Shown: piece after piece, positions 35,501 through 44,208 of the stretch
Position numbering within the stretch: the stretch's first letter is position 1
Layout: each line of letters starts with the position of its first letter
NCBI RefSeq assembly: GCF_030540765.1
Contig: NZ_JAUOEL010000001.1
Location: 992,001 to 1,056,000 of the forward strand
DNA length: 64,000 nt
From: Flavivirga jejuensis
Lineage (GTDB): Bacteria > Bacteroidota > Bacteroidia > Flavobacteriales > Flavobacteriaceae
Direction: 5' to 3'
Translations under genes and position numbers: made by a program
Notes under the pieces: generated by a model
What the model was told of the DNA's origin: nothing
The model's input: only the letters and a program-made list of their open reading frames with translations
Database searches by the model: none

Positions 35501-36632
35501 CATCTATTGTTTTTGAAAACCCTCTAATACGTGGTGCTTGATTCCCTATATATTTTGAAATATCTTTATTAAGGTTGAATTGATTTTCATAAGGATCATA
35601 TTTATCTAAGCCATCTTCTGTTCCAATCCAAAGCACTCCAGAAGCATCAAAATACAATGCCGAAACCAAGTTGTCTATTAAAGATGTATCGTCTGAAAGC
35701 ACTGCATAATGCCATTGGAAATCGCCATTAATTATATCTTCCAATTGATTACAAACCAGTAGACCTCCTAAAGTTCCAACCCAATATTTTCCATCAGGAG
35801 CTTGAGCTACAGACAAAAAATAAGGGCCTAAACTATCTCTCGTATCGTCATCTTCAATATAAAGATTTGTAAAGGTATTTGTTGCTTTGTTAAGTTTATA
35901 AAGTCCTTCTCGTGTTCCTATAAATATATCCGATTTTGAATCTTCGTATATAAAGTTGATATACGGGTTCTTTTCATTCGAATTAGGAATAGATAACATG
36001 TAACTAACCAATTGAGACACATCCCCAGTGGTATTTAAAGTTATTTTTGCTACAGATGCTGTTCCATAACTACCAATCCAGATATTCCCTTTTCTATCTT
36101 CAAAAATTGCTTTTACATAATTGAAACCTTTAATTTCAATTTTTTCAAATCGGTTTTCGTCTACAAAAAACACATAGACACCTTTTGTTTTAGTGCCTAC
36201 CCAAACCCGTTTAAATTTATCTACATAAACAGAACGAATTTCTTCATCTGGCAAACTATTAGGGTTATTTGCCTCAGGTAAAAATGTTGTGAATTTTTGG
36301 GTGTCTGTTTTAAAAAGAGTCAGTCCTTTTCTTGTACCAATCCAGAGATTATTTGAGTCTTCATCAAGATGTAGTGCTGTGATATCGTCATTATTAATTT
36401 TGTTATCGCCAGGTGATGAGCTTAAATGCGTTTTAAATTGATACCCATCAAAACGGTTAAGACCAGAAAATGTTCCCAGCCATAAAAACCCATGTTTATC
36501 TTGAACAATATGACGTACAGAGTTATGAGACAATCCACTATTGTCATTATAATGTTCGAATTTTATATTCTGAGAATTAGAACTAACAAAAGAAAAAATA
36601 CCCAAACATATTATAATAAAATGGTGTCTCAT
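32598..36632 (-). CDS. Hybrid two-component system regulator (HTCS)
   Basis: This single protein of 1344 residues senses a periplasmic glycan signal and activates transcription. Order of parts: signal peptide (about 1-20), two-bladed Reg_prop beta-propeller sensor (about 22-690, many W-G/I-GT repeats such as HGFLWLGTFSGLNRFDGYQF), Y_Y_Y domain (about 700-790), one membrane segment (about 800-825), histidine kinase HisKA with FFTNISHELRTPLTLILGP, HATPase with DDGIGIP and GSGIGLSL, a receiver domain (ILVVEDN, phospho-acceptor Asp in CVADVMMPVMDG, Lys in YLVKPFD) and a C-terminal AraC-type helix-turn-helix (about 1245-1344). All signalling residues look intact. It is encoded inside the gene group it probably controls, and its likely sites are the 21-bp-spaced repeats. 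Confidence 0.95.
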   Translation of the reverse strand: MRHHFIIICLGIFSFVSSNSQNIKFEHYNDNSGLSHNSVRHIVQDKHGFLWLGTFSGLNRFDGYQFKTHLSSSPGDNKINNDDITALHLDEDSNNLWIGTRKGLTLFKTDTQKFTTFLPEANNPNSLPDEEIRSVYVDKFKRVWVGTKTKGVYVFFVDENRFEKIEIKGFNYVKAIFEDRKGNIWIGSYGTASVAKITLNTTGDVSQLVSYMLSIPNSNEKNPYINFIYEDSKSDIFIGTREGLYKLNKATNTFTNLYIEDDDTRDSLGPYFLSVAQAPDGKYWVGTLGGLLVCNQLEDIINGDFQWHYAVLSDDTSLIDNLVSALYFDASGVLWIGTEDGLDKYDPYENQFNLNKDISKYIGNQAPRIRGFSKTIDDRIIVATRHNGLFISKDANFVPLYNNQKDIASIYSDDGDIFYCGLWNGKILVYNYGKNTSKVIDVGFEQSPVFAFKKIEKDTLMLGSFGEGVVVLNTKNLTLNKSLGTLLPGFEINAIEVDSYKNVWFATESGVVKYAIKTGEIKSYNNNLTGQIGLPHDNVSDIILGKYGGIWAATRTGLSTYNSYKDSFEPVKEPKEIAGKWITDMVTDSNGDLWLNINNNSVARLKTSLKDFNIYHVNSGNRLDVFSSSGFYNFDNSNIYLGGKNGIIYFSPYTINENKWSPLPAITEFKVQNKEVFPGNKVNNQVPLEKDLNVLKDIQLNYKNRNFSLQFSTPSYANEKLNKFEYMLEGFDKDWILANSNSRTVQYTNLFPGDYIFNIKSSNSDGHWSDVVSYKIKIEPPFWLTYQALLIFLLSTFIILYFIRRDIRNRIRLKQELVTEKVNRERDVKLNNEKLRFFTNISHELRTPLTLILGPAKQLLEESKTNGTDYQKSRYNLIHQNASRLLNLVNQVLDFRKAQTGELKLKVSKTDILLYTQNTFDSFKELAFNKHIQLNFNTENDTLFGWVDRDKYDKILYNLLSNAIKFTNKYGHVDLFVRLKEEKKDSLIIEVSDDGIGIPSKSQEKIFTRFYQATNSKENNTGSGIGLSLVKSLVKLHKGTIKVQSKRNKGSVFIVEIPINRKYYSEEEVFEFVTNETETEIIPNIPNKKIINNTQIKEKILVVEDNIELRKYLIDYLSDYYKVYEADNGKKGLQVCRQVKPILCVADVMMPVMDGLEFCSELKNDEFISHIPVVLLTALSESEDKVKGFNVGADGYLVKPFDPSLLEAMIANIIKTRLELKATFSNEVESEIGLLTHSPIDEELMKKALDLIETNLNKVDLTTSFLCKELGVSSSKLYRKIKELTDLSPNEFIRTIRLKKSAQLLKTKKYNVSEVTDLIGFNDPLYFSRCFKKQFGFPPSKLIK

Positions 36633-36664
36633 AAGATAAATTATGTATACAATTTAATCATTAT

Positions 36665-38503
36665 TTATGGATTTATTCGTTCTATTGTACTTGTTTTTAA
36701 GTTGATTTTGAAATGATTTGAAGGGTATCCGTTTGCTGTCTTCTTCAATATACTTTGCCACAATGCAAATGCTTTATTTCCAGATTTTGATAACTGATCA
36801 CAAACAAATTGATAATGCTCCAATCGTTTTAACCCAATATCGGCTAGAGCTAACTCATCTGCACTTCTTAATCTGTAAAAATCAAAAATCATATCGAAAC
36901 CTGTCCAGCTTTCAAAATCGTTTAAAGACCATTTTTTTGATGCTAATTGTTGATTGATTACTTGTTTATTATCCTGAGCCATCAATAACAAATCTTTACC
37001 TGAAGATTTTAAAACAGCATCCGTAAATGTTTTAGGCCAATCTTTTGGTATAAACCGAAGCCGCGTTAATTCTTTTAAATGCCATTGTGTAAATTCCCTA
37101 TAGTTTTTGGTTTTAAGAATGTCTTTATTCCAAATATTAATCTTCTTTATACTTTCTAAATGTGTATGCTCTTGCTCGTAAAGGGAAAACAGTTTATTGA
37201 AATTATGAACAGAGTCTGTAACCACAGTTTCTATATCAAATTCAGAATCTGAATGTATGGTTAATATTTTATAGGCTGGTATATATGCTGCTAATGATGG
37301 TGTTTGTATATTGAATAATGTTCCTTTTGCAGTCGTCCGAACACCTGTATCGTTTATATGCATATGTCCTCCAAAATGTATTTGAATACCTGCATTTGCA
37401 AATGTTTTTGCAACATCTTCGTTCGGGACACGATGTAATTGCATCTTATTCGAACCAAAAAACGTCTTCATTTCTGAAGAGGCATCGTCATTAAAATCGA
37501 CCATAGGATAATGGCTAAAAGCAATTAATGTTTTACCATGTGCTTTAGCGTTTTTTGATACCCTTTCAACCCAATCTACGAGATGGTTTTTATGAGATAA
37601 CACATTATTAAAACCAATACTTGCTCCTGTATAATCATCTTGACTGGATTCTAAATCTAATGTTTTTTCCTTTGGAATATATACATTAGCATCTATTGCC
37701 AAAAGCCAAACATCTTTTATAGGTTCCACTAAATAGCTTGCGTCTGGAAGAAAAGCAGTATTATGTTGAATGGGATATACTCTTTTTTCTAAAGGAGATG
37801 CTTCACTTGCTTTTTTAAAATTATAGTTTGTATAATTATAGTTTGAAAATGGGGTTTCCCAATATAGGTAGTCTTGTTTTGGATAAAACCCAAAATCGGA
37901 CATTTCATTTAAAATCTCTTGATAGCCCCAGTTTTTTATTCCAGATGTTATGATTGGTTTTAATTGATCGTCTTCTACTATTTTTAATTTACTTTCTGAA
38001 CTTGCGATAATTTGTTCTTTACCGCCTTCACCCAAAAAGTCTTTTTTTATGGCTTCTCTGGAAAAAGGTCTAACAGGATCATGGTTACCTGTTGTGGCAA
38101 AAAACGAGATCCCGTATTTCTCTGAATAGTTGTCTAGAATACGTCTTAAGCCTTTAACATGTATTGGTTGGCCATCGTCACTAAAATCTCCTGGAAGGAC
38201 TACTATTTTAATACCTCTTTTAGAAATATCATCCAAAGCGGCTAAAAAAGCAAAGTAATTTTCATTGAAAATTCTGGTGGACTTTAATTGTGACCCCATG
38301 GTTCTTATATTGACAAACTCATCTGATATTGGATTTTTTATGCCTTTATAGTTGGCATCTTTAAATTCTGCATAAATATCTTGAAAATGAACATCTGCCA
38401 AAAATGCCATTTGCACATTTTTAGGTTGTAAATTTTGTTCTGTTTTGCATTTTGTAAGTGCAAACAATAAAAAAATGAATATTAAATTTTTTAAAACTTG
38501 CAT
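36665..38503 (-). CDS. Exported calcineurin-type metallophosphoesterase
   Basis: This 612-residue protein has an N-terminal signal peptide with Cys 19. The residue before that Cys is Lys, so lipidation is uncertain. The full dinuclear metal-binding set is visible: DVH (LADVHFQD), GDFSDDG, GNHDP, FSHYP and GGHMH. The C-terminal 170 residues are alpha-helical and of unknown role. It should remove phosphate from an exported substrate. It lies directly downstream of GH115 and the PI-PLC, so an inositol phosphate or phosphorylated oligosaccharide is a reasonable candidate, but general phosphatases look the same. The HTCS gene follows after 32 bp. Confidence 0.85.
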   Translation of the reverse strand: MQVLKNLIFIFLLFALTKCKTEQNLQPKNVQMAFLADVHFQDIYAEFKDANYKGIKNPISDEFVNIRTMGSQLKSTRIFNENYFAFLAALDDISKRGIKIVVLPGDFSDDGQPIHVKGLRRILDNYSEKYGISFFATTGNHDPVRPFSREAIKKDFLGEGGKEQIIASSESKLKIVEDDQLKPIITSGIKNWGYQEILNEMSDFGFYPKQDYLYWETPFSNYNYTNYNFKKASEASPLEKRVYPIQHNTAFLPDASYLVEPIKDVWLLAIDANVYIPKEKTLDLESSQDDYTGASIGFNNVLSHKNHLVDWVERVSKNAKAHGKTLIAFSHYPMVDFNDDASSEMKTFFGSNKMQLHRVPNEDVAKTFANAGIQIHFGGHMHINDTGVRTTAKGTLFNIQTPSLAAYIPAYKILTIHSDSEFDIETVVTDSVHNFNKLFSLYEQEHTHLESIKKINIWNKDILKTKNYREFTQWHLKELTRLRFIPKDWPKTFTDAVLKSSGKDLLLMAQDNKQVINQQLASKKWSLNDFESWTGFDMIFDFYRLRSADELALADIGLKRLEHYQFVCDQLSKSGNKAFALWQSILKKTANGYPSNHFKINLKTSTIERINP

Positions 38504-38523
38504 TAAAATAGAGTTTTTAGAAA

Positions 38524-41499
38524 TTATTTTTTATATGTTTCTTTTGGAAACATGTAACTTGGTTTCCAACCCCCTAAATCTATTAAAATTTTATCTAACA
38601 TAACGCCAGAATCAACCATCCAAATTTTTAAAGTATGTTTTCCTGCTTGTGTAATCGTTTGTTTTACAGATTTTATTGAGGCATTTTTTAAAACGTTTTG
38701 TTTCCATGCATCACTTCTACCAAAGGTTTGAAAATCTACAATTACAGGTTCAGCATCGTCAATGGCAACAGCACAACGCACCCCGCTTTGGGCATAAAAT
38801 GCATGTGTTGGAATGGCCTGTAATCGAACATCTGCCTCCCCAAAATTGAAGGCATAAAAATCATATTCAAGTAACGGACTTTCTTTTTGAACAGTTTTTA
38901 AATCGATTACCGATTTTGCACTTCTGGGCAATGCTGTAATAACATTATTTGAATAACCAATACCTTCAAAAATATCCCATTTGGCTTCTTTTCCGTCTTC
39001 TTTTCTACTAAAATTTTCGGCATCAATGGAAATAAAACCTTTATCTTCTACAAAACCTGAGTAGGTTTCTAATTCTTTTAATTTGGGATTAAAAGCAGAG
39101 ATGCCTATGGTGATCGTTTTACCACCCGACACAAAATCGATTGCACTATTTACTTTGTAACTTGGAGGGATTAACTGGAAATCGTGTCCTAGAGGTGCTT
39201 CTTTTTTATTTTCGCCTTGTGGAACTTTATCCCAATCTATATGAACCCATAATCTTTTTTCAGCATTTCCCGAAAGATTGCTTAAAGCGCCTTCTGTTTC
39301 CGATATTTTAATCCAATCTGCTTTAGGAATAGCTTTCCATGTTATATTTCCATGTCCTTTTAAAAAAAGGTCTACAAAATATTTATTATTGGTATAACTA
39401 TTAAAAACGGGTAATACATCTGCATAACTATTTACAATGTCATGGTTAACTTCCATTTGATAGCCTTCTAAAGCTAAACCTATGGAAGCTTCATCGTTTT
39501 TTGTATGGTATAATGCTGGTTCTGAAAACACTGGTAAAAATCGTGGTGCCATGGTCATGATATGATCCCATTTTCCATTTTGAAGTGTTTTGTTATAGTA
39601 GTCTGTTTCTTTTTTTATACGTTGATATGCCTTAATGGATTGCTCCCCAAAATAATTGGCACTTTCCCGACCTTGTTTTGCCGTAAATTTGTTCTTGAAA
39701 CTGTATAACCATTTCTGATTTAATTTTGAAGCGCCAATTACAGGATAATATACCAATTGGTAAAAAGCAGCTTTACGGTTTTCATTTATTTTTCCATACA
39801 GTTTCTCTGTAGTCTCTACTAAATGTTGGTAGGTGTTAATTCGAGCATCAACCTCATCGCCATAATGAAACTGAGTGAGTTCGGTTTCTCCAGATTTAGT
39901 TACTGGTTCTACTTGACTCCATGCCATAAACTCTGGGCGTCTTATAAATGCTAATCGATTGTTTTCAAATAGCAGATCGGTTATTTCTTCTGATGTGTTT
40001 TTGCCAAATTCTCGAGCCGCCCACTGTATTGTGTGGCTTTTTACAGAACTACTTTTTTTAAAATCACCCATATTCCAAGCCATATCTAAAAACAGCTCAA
40101 TATTGTATTCGTGTGGTTTTATATCACCACAATTTAAAATCCAGATATTTCGAGATTTAAACTCATAGGCTTTAGACATTTCTTCCCACATTAATACGGG
40201 ATTGGTTGAATTTAACCATAAATAATCATGGGGTCTGCCCCAATATGAGGTATGATAATACACGCCTGCACCACCTGGGCGTTTTTGTTCCTCCAGATTA
40301 CTTAATTGGCGAATATAACCGTAATTATCATCTGTCCAAACCAACGTAATGTCCTCTGGTAACTTTAAACCACTTTGGTAATATTTTAGAACCTCTTTAT
40401 AGGGGACAAAAGCTTGTGGAATTTTGTTTGGATTCTTTTTTGTTTCTTTTTTTAGAATGTTTCGTTGGTCTGTAATTACTTTTTCCAATAATTGTACTTG
40501 AGCATCGGTATCATCTTCACCAACAATCATAGGCGAATCGTGTTCTCCTCGCATTCCTGTGGTATAAATGCCTTCATATTTAGAGGTTTCTTTTACACGT
40601 TTTTTGAATAAGCCTTTTATGGTTTCCGAATTAGTGTCATACCGATATTCACCCATGGTTTCATGATCCCATTCGGTATTAATATTAGAGAGCATGGGTT
40701 CTGCATGAGATGTCCCTATAACAATGGCATAGTTGTCTGCTATTTCTTTGTTTTTAGGGTATGAATAAAAAGGTTTTGTACTAGAGTGCATGGCAGGCCA
40801 AATGGTATTTGCTCGCAACCTTAACAGCAATTCAAAAATTTTGGCATACGTTTTTGGACCAATATCTCCTGTTTCTGGTTCATAATTTAGAGCTGCCCAA
40901 CGTTGTAAACCCCAATCTTCATCATTTAAAAAGACACCTCTATATTTAACAGAAGGGACTTTAGATACTACACTCTTAATAGATAAACTAATTTCATTCT
41001 TTTTTTCAGGTGTTACATCTGCCCACCATTCCCATGGTGAAACTCCAATCATTCTAGATAATTCTAAAATACCATAAGCGGTTCCTCTTCTATCACTTCC
41101 AACAACAACCAATGCCTTATCAATACCTTTTAAAGGGCTATTTACTACTTGAATGGCGTAACGTTCCCATTGTCCTTTAAGCTCAGAAACGTTAATTTTT
41201 CCACTTGATATAAGTGCATCAATATATTTGTTTTTACCAATGGTTCCAGCAATAATTACATGGGATTGATTTGTTTTTTTTGTAATGACTGATATTTTTT
41301 TGTCTGAAATTTTAAACACATCTTCAGCAAAAATTTGCGAAGCGATTTCAACAACTTTAGCATCTTTTTTATCAATTAAAATCGAGGTCGATTTCGTATT
41401 ATCTACAATTGTGAATTCTGAAAGATCTTGTTGTGCCTTTAAGATTCCAAATTGACAACAAATAATTATTATAGCTATTTTTTTAATCATGTACCTCAT
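38524..41499 (-). CDS. Glycoside hydrolase family 115 alpha-glucuronidase
   Basis: This exported enzyme of 991 residues (signal about 1-22, GILKAQ) is full length for GH115. It has the N-terminal alpha-glucuronidase-like domain (about 30-165, VIIAGTIGKN, VVGSDRRGTAYGILELSRMIGVSPWEWWADV), the family hallmark VPSVKYRGVFLNDEDWGLQRWA near 185-205, the TIM barrel with TIWPAMHSSTKPF, EHDSPMIVGED, LVWTDDNYGYIRQL and GAGVYYHTSYWGRPHDYLW, a helical domain, and a C-terminal beta domain. Known GH115 enzymes remove alpha-1,2-linked (4-O-methyl-)glucuronic acid. No xylanase is present, so xylan is not an obvious substrate. The start overlaps the end of the PI-PLC gene, suggesting coupled translation. Confidence 0.93.
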   Translation of the reverse strand: MRYMIKKIAIIIICCQFGILKAQQDLSEFTIVDNTKSTSILIDKKDAKVVEIASQIFAEDVFKISDKKISVITKKTNQSHVIIAGTIGKNKYIDALISSGKINVSELKGQWERYAIQVVNSPLKGIDKALVVVGSDRRGTAYGILELSRMIGVSPWEWWADVTPEKKNEISLSIKSVVSKVPSVKYRGVFLNDEDWGLQRWAALNYEPETGDIGPKTYAKIFELLLRLRANTIWPAMHSSTKPFYSYPKNKEIADNYAIVIGTSHAEPMLSNINTEWDHETMGEYRYDTNSETIKGLFKKRVKETSKYEGIYTTGMRGEHDSPMIVGEDDTDAQVQLLEKVITDQRNILKKETKKNPNKIPQAFVPYKEVLKYYQSGLKLPEDITLVWTDDNYGYIRQLSNLEEQKRPGGAGVYYHTSYWGRPHDYLWLNSTNPVLMWEEMSKAYEFKSRNIWILNCGDIKPHEYNIELFLDMAWNMGDFKKSSSVKSHTIQWAAREFGKNTSEEITDLLFENNRLAFIRRPEFMAWSQVEPVTKSGETELTQFHYGDEVDARINTYQHLVETTEKLYGKINENRKAAFYQLVYYPVIGASKLNQKWLYSFKNKFTAKQGRESANYFGEQSIKAYQRIKKETDYYNKTLQNGKWDHIMTMAPRFLPVFSEPALYHTKNDEASIGLALEGYQMEVNHDIVNSYADVLPVFNSYTNNKYFVDLFLKGHGNITWKAIPKADWIKISETEGALSNLSGNAEKRLWVHIDWDKVPQGENKKEAPLGHDFQLIPPSYKVNSAIDFVSGGKTITIGISAFNPKLKELETYSGFVEDKGFISIDAENFSRKEDGKEAKWDIFEGIGYSNNVITALPRSAKSVIDLKTVQKESPLLEYDFYAFNFGEADVRLQAIPTHAFYAQSGVRCAVAIDDAEPVIVDFQTFGRSDAWKQNVLKNASIKSVKQTITQAGKHTLKIWMVDSGVMLDKILIDLGGWKPSYMFPKETYKK

Positions 41500-42556
41500 T
41501 TTTTAGTCGTTCATATTTATTTTTTTCAAAGCTCACTTTAAAAGTTGAAGGAAATAATGTTGATGGTAAGTAATAATCTGTCGAAATAACTTGCGCTCCT
41601 GATGCTTTTGCTTTTTCGAATCGATTATAATTATTTTCGCGAGCTTCTTTAGTTCCTGCATCGGCTCGTGTACGCACTAAATAGCCTTTTTTAACTAATT
41701 CTTTTATATAGTCGAAATCTGTAATAGGGTTGTTTACAATTCTAAATGCAGCTTCTGGGTTTCCTTCTTTACTGTTTACAAATAAGACTCTGTTTTTTAA
41801 AGACGGATGGTTTTCTAAATACCTGTTTATTTTATCTTCTTTTTCATCTAAAACAAAAATAAACCGCCCTTTTAGTGCTTCTAATTCTGGCCATCCTTTT
41901 GTTAAAATAGCTGTTTCTAAAGTTTCAAAATCACCCCGAACTAAATCTGGTGTTATTAATTTATCATTAGAAAAAACACTTTTAATTTCAACATCAATAC
42001 TATCCAATGCCTCTTTTGTAAAGGCTAGCGGTTCTTTAGTACCCGTTACTTTTTGATCTTTGGCATTTATCAATATGAAAATAGGGGTGTGGCTTGGGTT
42101 GTTACTGGACCAATTTTTTAGTGCTTGTAATCCTTCTTTAAATAATAAATAATGACTTCTGAAATCGACATCTTGAATATGGAACATTTTAAGACCAGGA
42201 CGTTTTAATTTTTCTTCTTTATCAAATCCTAAAGGTTTTTTTTCCATAGATTTAATGATATCTAAGCCTTTTGGATTTGTAAAATACCCCCCTGATGGGT
42301 CGTGAAACACATCTAGCTCCAAATTACGCAATCCCAAATCTAATTGTGTTTTTAATGACATGTGACCATATTGCAATGCTTTTGCTTTTGAAGAATCTAC
42401 ACTATGTAAATAGTGCCAAAGTGGTTTTTCAATAGGAATCTTATAGGAATTATGACTGCCAATAACTTGAATATCATTAAGCCGAATATCACTGTTATGA
42501 CATGCGATAAAGGAAAATATAAATATAAAACAGATGCTAGTATTCGTTTTAAACAT
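41483..42556 (-). CDS. Ca-dependent phosphoinositide phospholipase C (PI-PLC-C1 type)
   Basis: This 357-residue lipoprotein (signal ending SFIAC, Cys 19) matches the calcium-dependent PI-PLC family typified by Streptomyces PLC1. Motifs are IQVIGSHNSYKI with the first catalytic His, QLDLGLRNLELDVFHDPSGG with the acidic metal ligands, and KMFHIQDVDFRSHYLLFKEGLQALKNWSSNNPSHTPIFILINAKD with the second His region. The C-terminal RFEKAKASGAQVISTDYY closes the barrel as in glycerophosphodiesterase-fold enzymes. The family cleaves the phosphodiester of phosphatidylinositol, giving cyclic inositol phosphate and diacylglycerol. In this locus an inositol phospho-glycolipid is a likely target. It overlaps the GH115 gene. 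Confidence 0.88.
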   Translation of the reverse strand: MFKTNTSICFIFIFSFIACHNSDIRLNDIQVIGSHNSYKIPIEKPLWHYLHSVDSSKAKALQYGHMSLKTQLDLGLRNLELDVFHDPSGGYFTNPKGLDIIKSMEKKPLGFDKEEKLKRPGLKMFHIQDVDFRSHYLLFKEGLQALKNWSSNNPSHTPIFILINAKDQKVTGTKEPLAFTKEALDSIDVEIKSVFSNDKLITPDLVRGDFETLETAILTKGWPELEALKGRFIFVLDEKEDKINRYLENHPSLKNRVLFVNSKEGNPEAAFRIVNNPITDFDYIKELVKKGYLVRTRADAGTKEARENNYNRFEKAKASGAQVISTDYYLPSTLFPSTFKVSFEKNKYERLKNEVHD

Positions 42557-42557
42557 G

Positions 42558-44192
42558 CTATTTGTTTTTTGGTTTTATGAGTTCAATATATGCTTCTGCA
42601 AATCGTTTTCCCATCATTCTTTGACCTTCTGAGTTAAAATGCACTTTATCACCTTTGTCTTTAAAATCGGATGTTTTAACAACAGAAATGTATTTGTCTT
42701 TTGAAGCATGTTTATTTATGATGTTATTTATTGCTATCCAGGATTCTTTCTTTTTTGAGTAAGAACCAAGTTCACCCATTAAAATGGGTAAGGTTTTATT
42801 TCCAACAGATTTTCTAAATGCTTTAAATAGAATCGCTACGTTTTTATTGTATTGCGGAATCGTTTTTTTATTTGCATCACTTTCTCCTTGGTGCCATAAT
42901 ATGCCTTTTACTGTTCCATATTTTTTAGCTAAAACGACTTTCTCTTTAAAATTTGATAACAACTTTACACCGCGATGTACAGAATCATTAACCCATTTAT
43001 TTATAGAACTACCGCCAACTGCCGTGGGAATTAGTAATATGGATACGTTTTCGGGGATGTCTTTTAAAAGGCTTTTTGCAAACGACAAGCCACTGTCTAA
43101 TCCTCCCATATTGGGCTCGTAAAAATGGAGTGGTTCTTTGGCTAGAATAATGTCATTTTCTTTATTTATTGTTAAAATACGTTTAGAAGGAATGGTGTCT
43201 TGTGGCTCCACAAATCCACGACCTGCCATGTTGGATTGTCCAGCCATCATAAAAACCCAGACATCTTTCTTTTTTGGAATTTTTTTAGGTGATTCAGCAA
43301 CTTGTGGAAAATTAATAGTTCTTTCATACTTGGCTAGTGCTCTGGATTTAACCATCTTATTCAACCATATTTCAGCTAAACCTGGCCATGTTTCAGCAGC
43401 TATATTCCCTTTTCTTAAGCCATAACCATGCCCGCCTTCAGATAACATGTGTAATGCTACGGGAATTTTTTTATTTCTTAAAGCGGTTGCCATTACTAAA
43501 GGACTGTTTCCATAACGGTCATCCATAGTACCGAAAATAAAAAATGGTGGTGTATTTTTGTTAATCTCTAATTCTGGGCTTATACTTTTATTTTCTCCTT
43601 TATCAAGGTATGCTGGATAAATAAGCATTGAAAAATTTGGACGACTTGATAATTTATCAATAGCGTCTATTTTGGGGTAAGCGTCTTTTTTATAGCTTGT
43701 TGAGGCCAGAGCAGATAAATGACCTCCAGCTGAAAAGCCCAAAACACCTATTTTTCGAGGATCCAGATTATAAACAGAAGCCTTGCTTCGTACGGTCCGA
43801 ATGGCACGTTGTATATCTTGCAATGCGCCTTTTCGTTTTTTTGGCACACGATATTGTAATACAAAAGCTGTATATCCCAAAGTATTAAGCCATTCTGCTA
43901 TTTCATATCCTTCTTTATTTGCTGCCAAAATACTATACCCACCTCCAGGAGATACTACGACTGCTGCCTTAGAATCATTAGATTTTTCTGGTTTAAAAAC
44001 GGTTAATGATGGATTGGTAATATTGGTTAGCCTTATAACATCTCCACTTGTGTTATCTGTTTGAACAGGTTCATGCTTAGGTTCCTTTTCTCCAGGTACT
44101 TCATTTGGCCATAAATAAAGAACCTCCTCTTTGGTTTGTGCTGAAATTAAACAAGAAAAAAAGATACTTATAGCTATAAAAATAGGCTTCAT
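42558..44192 (-). CDS. Two-domain carbohydrate esterase (BD-FAE-like plus SGNH/SASA)
   Basis: This 544-residue exported protein (signal about 1-18, LISAQ) fuses two esterases. The N-terminal alpha/beta hydrolase (about 55-275) has oxyanion-hole VVVSPGGGYSIL, nucleophile GFSAGGHLS, acid FGTMDDRYGNS and His in GGHGYG. The C-terminal SGNH-type sialate O-acetylesterase-like domain (about 305-540) has MMAGQSNMAGRG, ILWHQGESDA and DKVHFNSEGQRMMG. Each domain keeps its catalytic residues. Such pairs remove acetyl groups from plant or algal glycans (CE6/CE20-like), suggesting that the substrate of this locus is acetylated. It is encoded just 1 bp upstream of the PI-PLC frame and 16 bp downstream of GH3. 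Confidence 0.88.
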   Translation of the reverse strand: MKPIFIAISIFFSCLISAQTKEEVLYLWPNEVPGEKEPKHEPVQTDNTSGDVIRLTNITNPSLTVFKPEKSNDSKAAVVVSPGGGYSILAANKEGYEIAEWLNTLGYTAFVLQYRVPKKRKGALQDIQRAIRTVRSKASVYNLDPRKIGVLGFSAGGHLSALASTSYKKDAYPKIDAIDKLSSRPNFSMLIYPAYLDKGENKSISPELEINKNTPPFFIFGTMDDRYGNSPLVMATALRNKKIPVALHMLSEGGHGYGLRKGNIAAETWPGLAEIWLNKMVKSRALAKYERTINFPQVAESPKKIPKKKDVWVFMMAGQSNMAGRGFVEPQDTIPSKRILTINKENDIILAKEPLHFYEPNMGGLDSGLSFAKSLLKDIPENVSILLIPTAVGGSSINKWVNDSVHRGVKLLSNFKEKVVLAKKYGTVKGILWHQGESDANKKTIPQYNKNVAILFKAFRKSVGNKTLPILMGELGSYSKKKESWIAINNIINKHASKDKYISVVKTSDFKDKGDKVHFNSEGQRMMGKRFAEAYIELIKPKNK

Positions 44193-44208
44193 AATGGACT
44201 TATATTAT

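Noticed and set aside
36667-36676. ATGGATTTAT resembling the HTCS half-site
   Set aside because: It lies within the end of the phosphoesterase gene and has no partner 21 bp away.
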